64,000 nt of DNA, taken from positions 62,001-126,000 of the forward strand of contig JAOTYL010000002.1 of NCBI GenBank assembly GCA_029861865.1. Reading direction: 5' to 3'. The position numbers were made by a program, and so were the translations under genes. Source of the stretch: Myxococcales bacterium (GTDB lineage Bacteria; Myxococcota_A; Polyangia; Polyangiales; Houyiibacteriaceae). Every line of letters starts with the position of its first letter. Position 1 is the first letter of the stretch. Positions 43,756 through 51,696 of this stretch are shown here, one piece after another. The notes under the pieces were generated by a model. The model had not been told where the DNA came from. It ran no database searches and saw only the letters and a list, made by a program, of their open reading frames with translations.

Positions 43756-43776
43756 AAAAGGGGACTGTCCCCTTTA
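43756..43776. repeat. Dispersed palindrome, copy 3
   Basis: AAAAGGGGAC-T-GTCCCCTTTA preceded by TTAACCCCGGGA. The sulfotransferase stop codon (TAA on the minus strand, 43774-43776) is contained in its last bases. It could act as the terminator of that gene. Confidence 0.88.
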
Positions 43777-45057
43777 TTCGTACGGGACTTGGAAGCGGGC
43801 GCGATAGGAGGCCATTCTTGATTCGATGTCGTCTCGGGTCATGCCGAAGTCTTCTAGCGCGTACTTGTGGCGGCCGTATTTGTGTTGCTTGTTGACGTTG
43901 CGTGAGGCCTCCATGGTTGCGCGGGCCTCCGGTGTGAGCTCCATTCCCGCAGTCGCGTAGATCCGCTCGACCTCGGCGATCGGATCCTCGATGAGGTCGT
44001 AGTACGAGACGTCCACGAACCCGTCGTCACGAACTCGGGCTCTCGTGGCCATCGCCCGCTTCGTCATGAGCTCGATCTTGTTAAGCCAATGGCTCGCGAC
44101 TCGATCGGGCTCGACCTCGTCGCTAAAGATCCCTTGAAGGTGGGTCAGCATGCTGAAGAGTGAGGGGCTAGTCTTGAGCGGGTCGCGATGCGTATGCACG
44201 ATAATCGCTTCGGGAAACACCTCGAGCAGCGGGTCGAAGTACTCCTGGTGGTGCGGCGTCTTGAGGACCCAGCGTGTTGCCTGCCCTACTCCCGGCCTCT
44301 GCCAGTGGAGGTACTGCATCATGCGCTTTAGCGACTTGTATGCCGGCACGTGGTCCTGCGCCTCGAGCCATCTGGAATAGATCGGCACCCGCATCATCGC
44401 CTCCGGCGTCGTCGTCAAGAATGACTGCTCGAGAAGGATCACGTCTTCCTCGGGTGCATCTGGCTCCGCGGGATGGATTGCGAAGAAGCCAGGCGACATG
44501 TACTGCAAGCCTTTGGCGGCCAACGCGGCCTGCGCAAACCGTGGGTCGGTCTTACGCCATGATCTTTTCTTCGAGGGAGCCGGGCTGATCGCCTCCCATG
44601 ACGCAAGCGATCGGATACGCGGATCCTGCGCGATGAGCCGATGTAGCATCGTGGTACCGGTGCGAGCCAGACCGGCGATGATGATCGGAGCACTGACGGG
44701 AATGTCGAGAATCTCCGGGTGCTTCTTGATTGTGTCTTGAGCGATGAGCTTGTTCACCAACACTCCGGAGATCCGCCCGTGAATGATCATGCGTCCAACC
44801 GGATGAAGCGCCGCCTCCTCGTTGATCGAGTTGACGAGCACCTCGAGAGGCTCGAGGAAACGCTGGTCGCCGAAATCGCTCAGACCGGTCTTCCGGATCG
44901 CACTGGAGAGCACGCCTTCCACCGTGATCGGACCGCCACCGATTCCAACGACAGAGAGCGCTCTCCCCAGCCGGTTGGCGATTGCGATCGCGGTCGGTCG
45001 GTAGGGGGTCGCGAGGCTGCTCGAGATGGTGACATTCGAGGACATCGCCGCATTCAT
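43774..45057 (-). CDS. Sulfotransferase family protein
   Basis: This 427-residue protein has the PAPS loop IIIAGLARTGTTMLHRLIAQD at about 125-145, RWVLKTPHHQEYF and VHTHRDPLKTSPSLFSM (Arg/Ser for 3'-phosphate binding). This is the long bacterial sulfotransferase type. The substrate may be a lipid or glycan. It lies next to a DUF1214 protein and an SDR on the same strand (gaps 2 and 9 bp), so the three form an operon. Confidence 0.9.
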   Translation of the reverse strand: MNAAMSSNVTISSSLATPYRPTAIAIANRLGRALSVVGIGGGPITVEGVLSSAIRKTGLSDFGDQRFLEPLEVLVNSINEEAALHPVGRMIIHGRISGVLVNKLIAQDTIKKHPEILDIPVSAPIIIAGLARTGTTMLHRLIAQDPRIRSLASWEAISPAPSKKRSWRKTDPRFAQAALAAKGLQYMSPGFFAIHPAEPDAPEEDVILLEQSFLTTTPEAMMRVPIYSRWLEAQDHVPAYKSLKRMMQYLHWQRPGVGQATRWVLKTPHHQEYFDPLLEVFPEAIIVHTHRDPLKTSPSLFSMLTHLQGIFSDEVEPDRVASHWLNKIELMTKRAMATRARVRDDGFVDVSYYDLIEDPIAEVERIYATAGMELTPEARATMEASRNVNKQHKYGRHKYALEDFGMTRDDIESRMASYRARFQVPYE

Positions 45058-45059
45058 CG

Positions 45060-46160
45060 CTAGAGCTCGGACAACTTCAAGACACGTGTTTGCGGCTCCG
45101 GATTCTCATCCGCACGGACCCACCGCCAACACATCGTGCCCTCGGTGTGTCCGACCGTGTCGATCCAGTTATCGAACCCCTTGTTCTCGGCGGCCACGAC
45201 CACTCGAACGGACCCATCGGGCCGATAGTGGGCCGTATGTTTGTTCACGTGCACGGGGTAGTACCGGTAGTCGAGCGACTCCATCCAATAGTTGTTGAGC
45301 TGGAAGTTCCAATGCTCGCACTTGGGCGGCATCGCCTCGATGACCAACGCCTCGTCCGGCGCGAGCTTCCAGTAGCTGTGGTAGTAGGCGATGTCTGGAA
45401 CGCCTCCTGCCTGGTTTGACTTTTCTTGATCGAAACGCGGCAGTTTGTTGGTGTGCGGCTTGAAGCCCTCTGCCCAGTTTGCAAAGAGCATCGCCGCTCC
45501 GGCAACGAGGCTCGCCGACATCTGCATGCCATCGGCGCAACGCACGGGGTCGAACGGAGTCGGCTTCCCGTCTCCACCGATGCGCTCGATGTCGAGCTCG
45601 GCGAGCTTTTCGGTTTCGCGGTCCAAGAAGGTTTGCCGGACGATCAGTGTCCCGGTTTCCTTCTTCATCGGTAGCCAGTTTCCAGGCTTCTTTTCGGTGC
45701 TGACGATGATCTCGAAGCTCCCGTCCTCGTCGACTTCGAGCGACGACGCCTCGATGTACCCGGACGGCGGCATCCCACGGCTCTGCCCATAGTTGCCGAT
45801 CTGGGTGAAGAAGCCGAGGTAGTGCACCGTGCCGCGATTGCCCCGGATGCGGTACTCGTGCTCGCCGCTGATCGACGCATTCTGATAGTAGTTGTCGGGA
45901 TGGTCGGCGCCCATCTTGGCTGTCTCGTGGACTACCCGCATCAGGACTGGAGCGAGCGGGTCATTGTGCTCGACGAAAGCTTTCAGCGCGGCGCCGGTGA
46001 TGCGACTGAGATAGCGAAATCCTTCCATGCGGTTGAGTGGATCGGACGGCGCATTCGGGCCCATCACCACGTTGCCCGCCATCTTAAGCGTGTCACAGAA
46101 CTCGTTCCAAACCGTCCCGTCTACGATTTCTCCTTCTCGTTTGCTGAGCTCGTCGGTCAT
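45060..46160 (-). CDS. DUF1214 domain-containing protein
   Basis: The 366-residue protein has the DUF1214 pattern: NYYQNASISGEHEYRIRG and GTVHYLGFFTQIG early, and a C-terminal HWNFQLNNYWMESLDY followed by the AHYRPDGSVRVVVA strands. The function of the family is not known. It is between sulfotransferase and SDR genes in one operon. Confidence 0.85.
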   Translation of the reverse strand: MTDELSKREGEIVDGTVWNEFCDTLKMAGNVVMGPNAPSDPLNRMEGFRYLSRITGAALKAFVEHNDPLAPVLMRVVHETAKMGADHPDNYYQNASISGEHEYRIRGNRGTVHYLGFFTQIGNYGQSRGMPPSGYIEASSLEVDEDGSFEIIVSTEKKPGNWLPMKKETGTLIVRQTFLDRETEKLAELDIERIGGDGKPTPFDPVRCADGMQMSASLVAGAAMLFANWAEGFKPHTNKLPRFDQEKSNQAGGVPDIAYYHSYWKLAPDEALVIEAMPPKCEHWNFQLNNYWMESLDYRYYPVHVNKHTAHYRPDGSVRVVVAAENKGFDNWIDTVGHTEGTMCWRWVRADENPEPQTRVLKLSEL

Positions 46161-46169
46161 GGCGTTCCT

Positions 46170-47180
46170 CTACAGCACACCCTGTGTGCGCAAGAGCTCT
46201 TCGGTCTTGCTCCACAGCAGCGCGCCCTTTTTCGGGTCCATCGAAGCTTCGGACGATTCTTTCATGCGCATCATATGCATGAATCCGCCTGTCTTGCGGC
46301 CCATCTCATCGGAGACGACGAGGTAGTCTACCGGGAGCGATGCCTTCTCAGGGCTCTGGAAGAACAACGCCATCACAGGCTTGAGAATCGGCTTCAACCA
46401 AGCAGGGGCTTCGCGCGCCATATTGGAGTTGATCGCGCCCGGACAAAGCGCGTGCACACACACGTCCGGGCTTCCGTCCACTCCCTGGTTGAGGCGACGT
46501 GAAAGCTCGTGAAAGTACGTAGTGAGGTGCAGCTTGCTCAGCCCGTAATACTTCACCCCATCTGATATCCCATACTCGACGGGCTCGCCGAAATGATCGA
46601 AGTCGATCGGGATCGAGGAGCGGTGCGTTTCCGACGACACGAAGATCACCCGAGGTGGATCGTCGGCACGCGAGTTGTTGCCGTAAACCGCATTCGGAAT
46701 GACCCCAGCGCGAAGCAGTCGATCGAGCAGCACGAACTTGGCGACGAAGTTCACGGCAAACATGAGGTCGAGCCCGTGCTTGTTCGTCCGAGATGTCGCT
46801 GGAACGACTCCCGCGTTGAACACTGCGACATCGAGTGTAACGTTTCGGTTACGCAACTCGTCGCAGAATCGGTCGATCGACTCGAAGTCACTCAAGTCGA
46901 TCTGCATCATTTCAACTTTGTCGTTTACGCTTTGACGCTTCACGTCTTCGCCGGCTTCGGGGATCCCGCTTCGGCACGCCATGATCACGTGCGCGCCGCG
47001 TTTCGCGAGTCGAATCGCGGTGGCCTTTCCAAGACCGCTGTTCGCTCCCGTCACCAGACAGGTCCGTCCGTCGAGTCGAACGTCCGAAGGCACGGGCGTG
47101 ACGCGCGCTTCATTGCTTCGCTGGTCGAGCAGCCCGCTCAAGACCGCGCTGAACGGGTTGCCGTGAGATCTGCCGCCCAT
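46170..47180 (-). CDS. Short-chain dehydrogenase/reductase (retinol-dehydrogenase-like)
   Basis: The 336-residue SDR has TGANSGLGKATAIRLAKRGAHV for cofactor, DLSDFESI, VFNAGV in place of NNAG, and the catalytic YGLSKLH. The overall pattern matches the retinol-dehydrogenase-like SDRs that often act on lipids or steroids. First gene of the operon with DUF1214 and sulfotransferase. Confidence 0.9.
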   Translation of the reverse strand: MGGRSHGNPFSAVLSGLLDQRSNEARVTPVPSDVRLDGRTCLVTGANSGLGKATAIRLAKRGAHVIMACRSGIPEAGEDVKRQSVNDKVEMMQIDLSDFESIDRFCDELRNRNVTLDVAVFNAGVVPATSRTNKHGLDLMFAVNFVAKFVLLDRLLRAGVIPNAVYGNNSRADDPPRVIFVSSETHRSSIPIDFDHFGEPVEYGISDGVKYYGLSKLHLTTYFHELSRRLNQGVDGSPDVCVHALCPGAINSNMAREAPAWLKPILKPVMALFFQSPEKASLPVDYLVVSDEMGRKTGGFMHMMRMKESSEASMDPKKGALLWSKTEELLRTQGVL

Positions 47181-47213
47181 AGCCGCCGCACTCTAGAAAA
47201 CCCGGACAGGCTG

Positions 47214-47951
47214 TCAACGTGATGTAATTCGAAGGTATTCGGAGACGACCTCGCCGAGGCCGACGAAGAGCGCACGGGAGATCAGCGCATGCCCAATCGA
47301 CACCTCCTCGACGTGCGGTAACCCCAAAAACGTCCGCAGATTCTGGAGGTCGAGGTCATGGCCGGCGTTGATCCCGAGTCCTAGGGCGTGGGCATGCCGG
47401 CACGCGTCGCCAAAGCGTTCGAGGGAGACCGCAAGGGCGCGCCCCCCCTGCTCGAAGGCCCGCGCATAAGGTTCTGTGTAGAGCTCGACCCGGTCGGCCC
47501 CAAGCTCCCGAGCCCAGTCGATCGGCTCGGGGTCCGGATCGACGAACACGCTGACGCGAACGCCGGCCTCCTGAAAACGAGCAATGATCTCGCGGAGCTG
47601 CTCTTTCGGGGTGTCTGCGGGCCAACCCGCCTCGCTCGTCAGTTCCCCTGGACGCACCGGAACGAGGGTGCATTGGTCTGGCCGCACGCGCTCCACCATC
47701 TCGATCAGCTGAGGGCGCGGGTTTCCTTCGATGTTGTATTCGACTCGGTCGCGGACCGCTTCTAGCGCCTCCGCTACCGCATACACGTCGTCCGGTCGGA
47801 TGTGCCGCTCATCTTCGCGCGGATGGACCGTGATCCCGGGGGCGCCGGCCGCGACACAGACTGCGACAGCCTCGAGCACGCTCGGCACCTCGCCACCGCG
47901 GGAATTGCGAAGGGTGGCAATCTTGTTGAGATTGACGCTGAGCCGAGGCAC
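47214..47951 (-). CDS. pdxJ: Pyridoxine 5'-phosphate synthase
   Basis: PdxJ condenses 1-deoxyxylulose 5-phosphate with 3-amino-2-oxopropyl phosphate in vitamin B6 synthesis. The 245 residues begin RLSVNLNKIATLRNSRGG, followed by GITVHPREDERHI, EYNIEGNP, CTLVPVRPGELTSEAGW and GLGINAGHDLDLQNL. Catalytic His and Glu positions are in these motifs. Length is standard. Confidence 0.97.
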   Translation of the reverse strand: MPRLSVNLNKIATLRNSRGGEVPSVLEAVAVCVAAGAPGITVHPREDERHIRPDDVYAVAEALEAVRDRVEYNIEGNPRPQLIEMVERVRPDQCTLVPVRPGELTSEAGWPADTPKEQLREIIARFQEAGVRVSVFVDPDPEPIDWARELGADRVELYTEPYARAFEQGGRALAVSLERFGDACRHAHALGLGINAGHDLDLQNLRTFLGLPHVEEVSIGHALISRALFVGLGEVVSEYLRITSR

Positions 47952-48050
47952 AAGGGCAGTCTTAGCCTCGCTCGAACGCTCTGTCAGCAGGGGTTGGCCT
48001 TGCTGTCGGGGTTCGTTCTGTTACTCCCGATAGCGCTCTTCAAAGAATGG

Positions 48051-48062
48051 CGTAATATTACG
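48051..48062. promoter_or_regulatory. 12-bp palindrome at the start of the PaaX-like gene
   Basis: CGTAATATTACG is a perfect palindrome ending 3 bp before the ATG at 48066. It could be an autoregulatory operator or overlap the promoter -10 (TAATAT). Confidence 0.35.
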
Positions 48063-48065
48063 GCC

Positions 48066-48857
48066 ATGGATGTCAGCGCGAAGGCCGTAGTCCTCGAAGT
48101 GCTGTCCGCGGGTGAGTCGATCGCCCAGGGCACGCTTCCGGTGCGTTCGCTCGTGCAAGCGGCATCGGCATTCGACATTGCGGAGAACAGCGTCCGCGTC
48201 GCAATCGTCAGACTCCGCGCAGAGGGCCTTCTCGATTCGCCGGGTCGTGGCGAGTATCGCCTCGGTCCCAGCGCCCAAACGGTAAACGAGAAAATTCATG
48301 GTTGGCGGACGGTGTCGACGCGTGTCGGCGACTGGGATGGGTCCTGGCTTGCGGTGTTCACAGCCGATCTTTCGCGGACCGATCGGCCTGCCCTGCGTCG
48401 TAGGCTCCGCGCGCTCCGATTTCTCGGGTTCAAGGAGCTTCGGCCCGGCCTCTTCGTCCGCCCCAACAATCTCAAACCGGGGCTCGAAGGCATACGCAAC
48501 GAGCTGGTCGCGTTCGGGCTCGAACCGGACACGCTGGTATTTCGGCTGGAGGACCTCGAAGAGGAAGAGGAAGAAAGTGCGAGGGCGTTGTGGGACAGTC
48601 CGACTCTTGAGCAGACGTACGTGCGGCTCCACGGGGATCTGACCGTGAGTCTCGATCGCCTAGAAGACCTCCCTTTGAATGATTCGGTCCGCGAGGCGTT
48701 CCTCCTCGGCCGAGAAGGGATCCGCCAAGTCGTGTTGGACCCACTCCTTCCAGAGCCCCTCATCGACGAAGACAAACGCTCCTCCATGGTCGGTGCCCTG
48801 CACGAATACTGCGACAAGGGCATCACTCTATGGACCCGCTTCCTAGATCTGCACTAG
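48066..48857 (+). CDS. PaaX-like transcriptional regulator
   Basis: The ATG at 48066 starts a 263-residue protein. Its winged-helix DNA-binding domain includes AENSVRVAIVRLRAEGLLDSP at about residues 39-59. A PaaX-type central region with WDGSWLAVF and FLGFKELRPGLFVRPNNL follows, then an acidic stretch. PaaX represses phenylacetate-degradation genes in other bacteria, sensing phenylacetyl-CoA; none of those genes is in view. No clear Shine-Dalgarno precedes the ATG. The stop abuts palindrome copy 4. Confidence 0.82.
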   Translation: MDVSAKAVVLEVLSAGESIAQGTLPVRSLVQAASAFDIAENSVRVAIVRLRAEGLLDSPGRGEYRLGPSAQTVNEKIHGWRTVSTRVGDWDGSWLAVFTADLSRTDRPALRRRLRALRFLGFKELRPGLFVRPNNLKPGLEGIRNELVAFGLEPDTLVFRLEDLEEEEEESARALWDSPTLEQTYVRLHGDLTVSLDRLEDLPLNDSVREAFLLGREGIRQVVLDPLLPEPLIDEDKRSSMVGALHEYCDKGITLWTRFLDLH

Positions 48858-48878
48858 AAAAGGGGACAGTCCCCTTTT
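48858..48878. repeat. Dispersed palindrome, copy 4
   Basis: AAAAGGGGAC-A-GTCCCCTTTT starts at the base after the PaaX-like stop. The flank on the other side is CTCGGGGGTTAATT, matching the reverse complement of the copy 3 flank. It can form a terminator hairpin for the regulator gene. Confidence 0.88.
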
Positions 48879-48911
48879 CTCGGGGGTTAATTCGCCTATG
48901 CTCCGGCGCAG

Positions 48912-49844
48912 ATGAACTCGGCGGATTTCACATTCCAAACGGTTGACGGAACCAAGCTTCACGTCAGCGGCTGGACGATCGACAACCCGAAAGCGGTCGT
49001 CCAAGTGCTTCACGGCATGGGGGAGTACGGCTCGCGATATGCACGCTTGGCCCAAGCGCTCGGGGACGCTGGCTACGACACCTACGCGCACGATCATCGC
49101 GGCCACGGAAAAAGCATCGCAGAGGGCCAGCCGCCCGGGCACATGGCCGACGAAGATTCGTGGAACCGCATCGTCGAGGATGCCCACGGCGTCAATCGCG
49201 AGATCGCCAAGCGCCACCCGAGCTTGCCAATCATCATCCTCGGGCACTCGATGGGCTCGTTCGTGCTTCAGCAGCTCTTGTTCGAGCACCCCAACGACAT
49301 GATCGCCGCGTGTCTTTCCGGGTCGAACGGGAAGCCCCCCCCCATAGCGAGCCTCGCAAAGGTCATCGCCAGAATCGAGCGGCTTCGCGTGGGGAAGCGA
49401 AAACCGAGCCCTGTACTGCAGAAACTGACCTTCGAGGACTGGAACAAGGCATTCAAGCCCAACCGCACCACGGCCGATTGGCTGTCGCGTGACGAACACG
49501 AGGTCGACTTATACGTAGCCGATCCGCTCCTCGGATTCGCCGTCTCGACACAGACCTGGATCGACATGTTCGACGCGCTTGGACGCATCGCCAACCCCAG
49601 AAACATCGCCAAGGTGCCCCAGGGCATACCGATCTATCTATTCGCCGGGTCCGAGGATCCAGTCGGCAACAAAGGCAAGGGAGTGCGCAACCTCTACGAC
49701 GCCTACAAGCGCGCAGCGATCTTCGACGTGCGTCTCAAGTTGTACGAGGGCGCGCGCCACGAGACGCTCAACGAAACCAATAGGCAAGAGGTGACCAACG
49801 ACTTCATCGCCTGGTGCGACGAAGTCGTCGCCGCCCGCGCTTAG
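48912..49844 (+). CDS. Alpha/beta hydrolase, monoacylglycerol-lipase-like
   Basis: The 310-residue protein has the serine-hydrolase elbow LGHSMGSFVL, the oxyanion HGMGEYGSRY, AHDHRGHGKS, catalytic Asp in FAGSEDPVG and His in GARHETLNE. The pattern is that of monoacylglycerol-lipase-like hydrolases. It overlaps the convergent BpsA-like gene by 4 bp. Confidence 0.88.
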   Translation: MNSADFTFQTVDGTKLHVSGWTIDNPKAVVQVLHGMGEYGSRYARLAQALGDAGYDTYAHDHRGHGKSIAEGQPPGHMADEDSWNRIVEDAHGVNREIAKRHPSLPIIILGHSMGSFVLQQLLFEHPNDMIAACLSGSNGKPPPIASLAKVIARIERLRVGKRKPSPVLQKLTFEDWNKAFKPNRTTADWLSRDEHEVDLYVADPLLGFAVSTQTWIDMFDALGRIANPRNIAKVPQGIPIYLFAGSEDPVGNKGKGVRNLYDAYKRAAIFDVRLKLYEGARHETLNETNRQEVTNDFIAWCDEVVAARA

Positions 49845-50740
49845 GCGTGGGGTGAACGGCTCGTGTAGAGCGGTCCTTCGACCTCGCCCGTGACCAGCGC
49901 CTTGGTCTCTGGTGTCACGCGGCATCGCCACAGCCCGCTTTGTGAGCCGATCGCTTCGGCGCCCTCGTATTGATTGAAGCCCTCGAACACGGCTTCGACG
50001 AGAAACCCCGCCTCACTGAGGGCCCGTTGTTTTTGGAGGCCTCGTTCACTCGCGCGTCGGCTGTACCCAAAGCAAACGTAGAGCCGTCCGTCCGGCTTGA
50101 GCAGGTCGACCGCCCGACTGATGAAGAGCCGAAAGCCTTCGACGGCGTAAGGCGGGTCGGTAAATACGGCCCCAAAACGACCCCGCATCGACCGAGGCAT
50201 GGGCTTGCACAGGTCATGCGGGATCGTCACGAGCTCCCAATCGTGCTCTTTGGCGGCGTCTTTCAGTACCTTCAGAATGTGTGGGTCGGTGTCGACGGCG
50301 GTCACCCGACGCGCCGCGCCAGCGAGCTGCACCGCGGCGCTCGTGAGATCGTCGTCTCCCAGGAAAATGAGCCCTCGCTGATGATCCCCCGCCTCCACCA
50401 AGAGCCTCGCCCGTCGGACAGCCGTATCGGTGGTCACGTACACCTGATCGAGTCCGCGTTTCGGGTCGCCCCGTTTGCTGGCAAGGCTTTCGTACGCTTG
50501 GCGCCACGTTACCTCGTCCTCCGCGATGGGGCTTCGCGCCACCAGCTCCCGGGCCAACGCCGCAAGCCCGCACTCCGAGCATCGGAGGCCATCATCACCC
50601 TTATCGAACCACTTCGGATAGCGCTCGATCACTTCGCGCACGACCGACGCGCTTTCCCGGGCAGCGCGAACCAGCTGATCCTGGGTGAGCGACCGACCGT
50701 CGCCGAGTGCCCTGAGGATGCGGAACGCTCCTTCGTACAC
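49841..50740 (-). CDS. Branched-chain polyamine synthase (BpsA-like)
   Basis: I chose the GTG at 50740 because it falls just after the IF-1 stop; an upstream ATG inside IF-1 is less likely. The 299-residue protein has a winged-helix-like N-terminus with a Cys pair (LRCSECGLAALA). A Rossmann-type C-terminal half contains IFLGDDDLTSAAV and VFTDPPYAVEGFRLF, the GDDD and DPPY motifs of N4-bis(aminopropyl)spermidine synthases. This enzyme makes quaternary polyamines from spermidine and decarboxylated SAM. It is 5 bp after infA. Confidence 0.82.
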   Translation of the reverse strand: MYEGAFRILRALGDGRSLTQDQLVRAARESASVVREVIERYPKWFDKGDDGLRCSECGLAALARELVARSPIAEDEVTWRQAYESLASKRGDPKRGLDQVYVTTDTAVRRARLLVEAGDHQRGLIFLGDDDLTSAAVQLAGAARRVTAVDTDPHILKVLKDAAKEHDWELVTIPHDLCKPMPRSMRGRFGAVFTDPPYAVEGFRLFISRAVDLLKPDGRLYVCFGYSRRASERGLQKQRALSEAGFLVEAVFEGFNQYEGAEAIGSQSGLWRCRVTPETKALVTGEVEGPLYTSRSPHA

Positions 50741-50745
50741 GTGGA

Positions 50746-51024
50746 CTACTTGTCGCGGAAGACGATCATGCCGTGCGTGAGATCGTACGGCGACAGGGCA
50801 ACCGTGACACGGTCGCCTAGGATCACGCGGATCCTGAACTTTCGCATTCGCCCGCAAAGCTGCGCCCGAACGGTCGCACCGGAATCCGCCGTCACCTCGA
50901 ACTGGCCACCCGCGTAGACCTGACTCACCACGCCGTTCAGCTTGATGTGGTCATCACGCTTGTCTTCCTGCTCGAAATTGCGTTCGAATCGCTTTCTCTT
51001 TCCTCTGGGCCTTCGTTTCGCCAC
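50746..51024 (-). CDS. infA: Translation initiation factor IF-1
   Basis: The 92-residue protein has the S1-like OB fold: HIKLNGVVSQVYAGGQFEVT, AQLCGRMRKFRIRVILGDRV and LSPYDLTHGMIVFRDK. A basic N-terminal extension (MAKRRPRGKRKRFERNFEQ) of about 20 residues makes it longer than the usual 72. It may be one of several IF-1 copies, as is common in myxobacteria; no ribosomal operon is nearby. Confidence 0.92.
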   Translation of the reverse strand: MAKRRPRGKRKRFERNFEQEDKRDDHIKLNGVVSQVYAGGQFEVTADSGATVRAQLCGRMRKFRIRVILGDRVTVALSPYDLTHGMIVFRDK

Positions 51025-51159
51025 TCAAACTCCTTCGTCGCAACCTAAGTCTTCGATCCTGCCGTCGCCACTTTCGGCGTCGGAATCGTATCTAGATTGA
51101 TACCTAGGGCGTAAAGCTTTTTGTAGCACCCCCCGTGGAAAAGTCAGCCGGAAGGCATC

Positions 51160-51696
51160 ATGGTGACGAGTCCGGTGCTCCAACGACATCCCGACGACAG
51201 TTGGACGCTCGCAGCCCCCCGAACGGTGAACCCGCGGACGCAGCGAGTGTTGCTCGCTCTGGCGGACGCGATCATGCCGGCAAGCCCGCGAACCGAGACG
51301 ACCCTCGAGGACGTCACCCGCCATGCGCTCGTGTGCCTTCAATACATGCCCCGGTCGTCAGTCATGGCATTTGTCGCGGGGATGCGGTTGCTGAACTGGG
51401 CGCCGCTCTGGCGGCTGCGAGGGCTCCGTCTCCTCACCCGCCTGAGTCGGGATGAGGCGCGCCGCCATCTGGTGGCCGTGACGCAGAGCCGGTGGTTGCC
51501 GGTGCGAATGCTGATGTACGGCCCACTCGGTTTGTTCATGTCGACCTATTTTGATCAGGACTGCGCGCATCGGGCGATCGACTACGACCCCGTGCCGTTC
51601 GTCGAGGAACGGATCGAGCTCCGTCGGAAATGGCTCGAAGGCGAGGAGCCGGGGGCAGATCAGGAAATCCATCACCTTCCGGTGGTACCGCCATGA
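51160..51696 (+). CDS. Small partner of GMC oxidoreductase (gluconate-dehydrogenase-subunit-3-like)
   Basis: The ATG at 51160 follows GGAAGG. The 178-residue protein has RVLLALADAIMPASPRTETT near its start and a long helical body, as in the small subunit of flavin/GMC dehydrogenases. No Tat or Sec signal is visible. Its stop overlaps the GMC start by 4 bp, so the two form a coupled pair. Confidence 0.72.
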   Translation: MVTSPVLQRHPDDSWTLAAPRTVNPRTQRVLLALADAIMPASPRTETTLEDVTRHALVCLQYMPRSSVMAFVAGMRLLNWAPLWRLRGLRLLTRLSRDEARRHLVAVTQSRWLPVRMLMYGPLGLFMSTYFDQDCAHRAIDYDPVPFVEERIELRRKWLEGEEPGADQEIHHLPVVPP

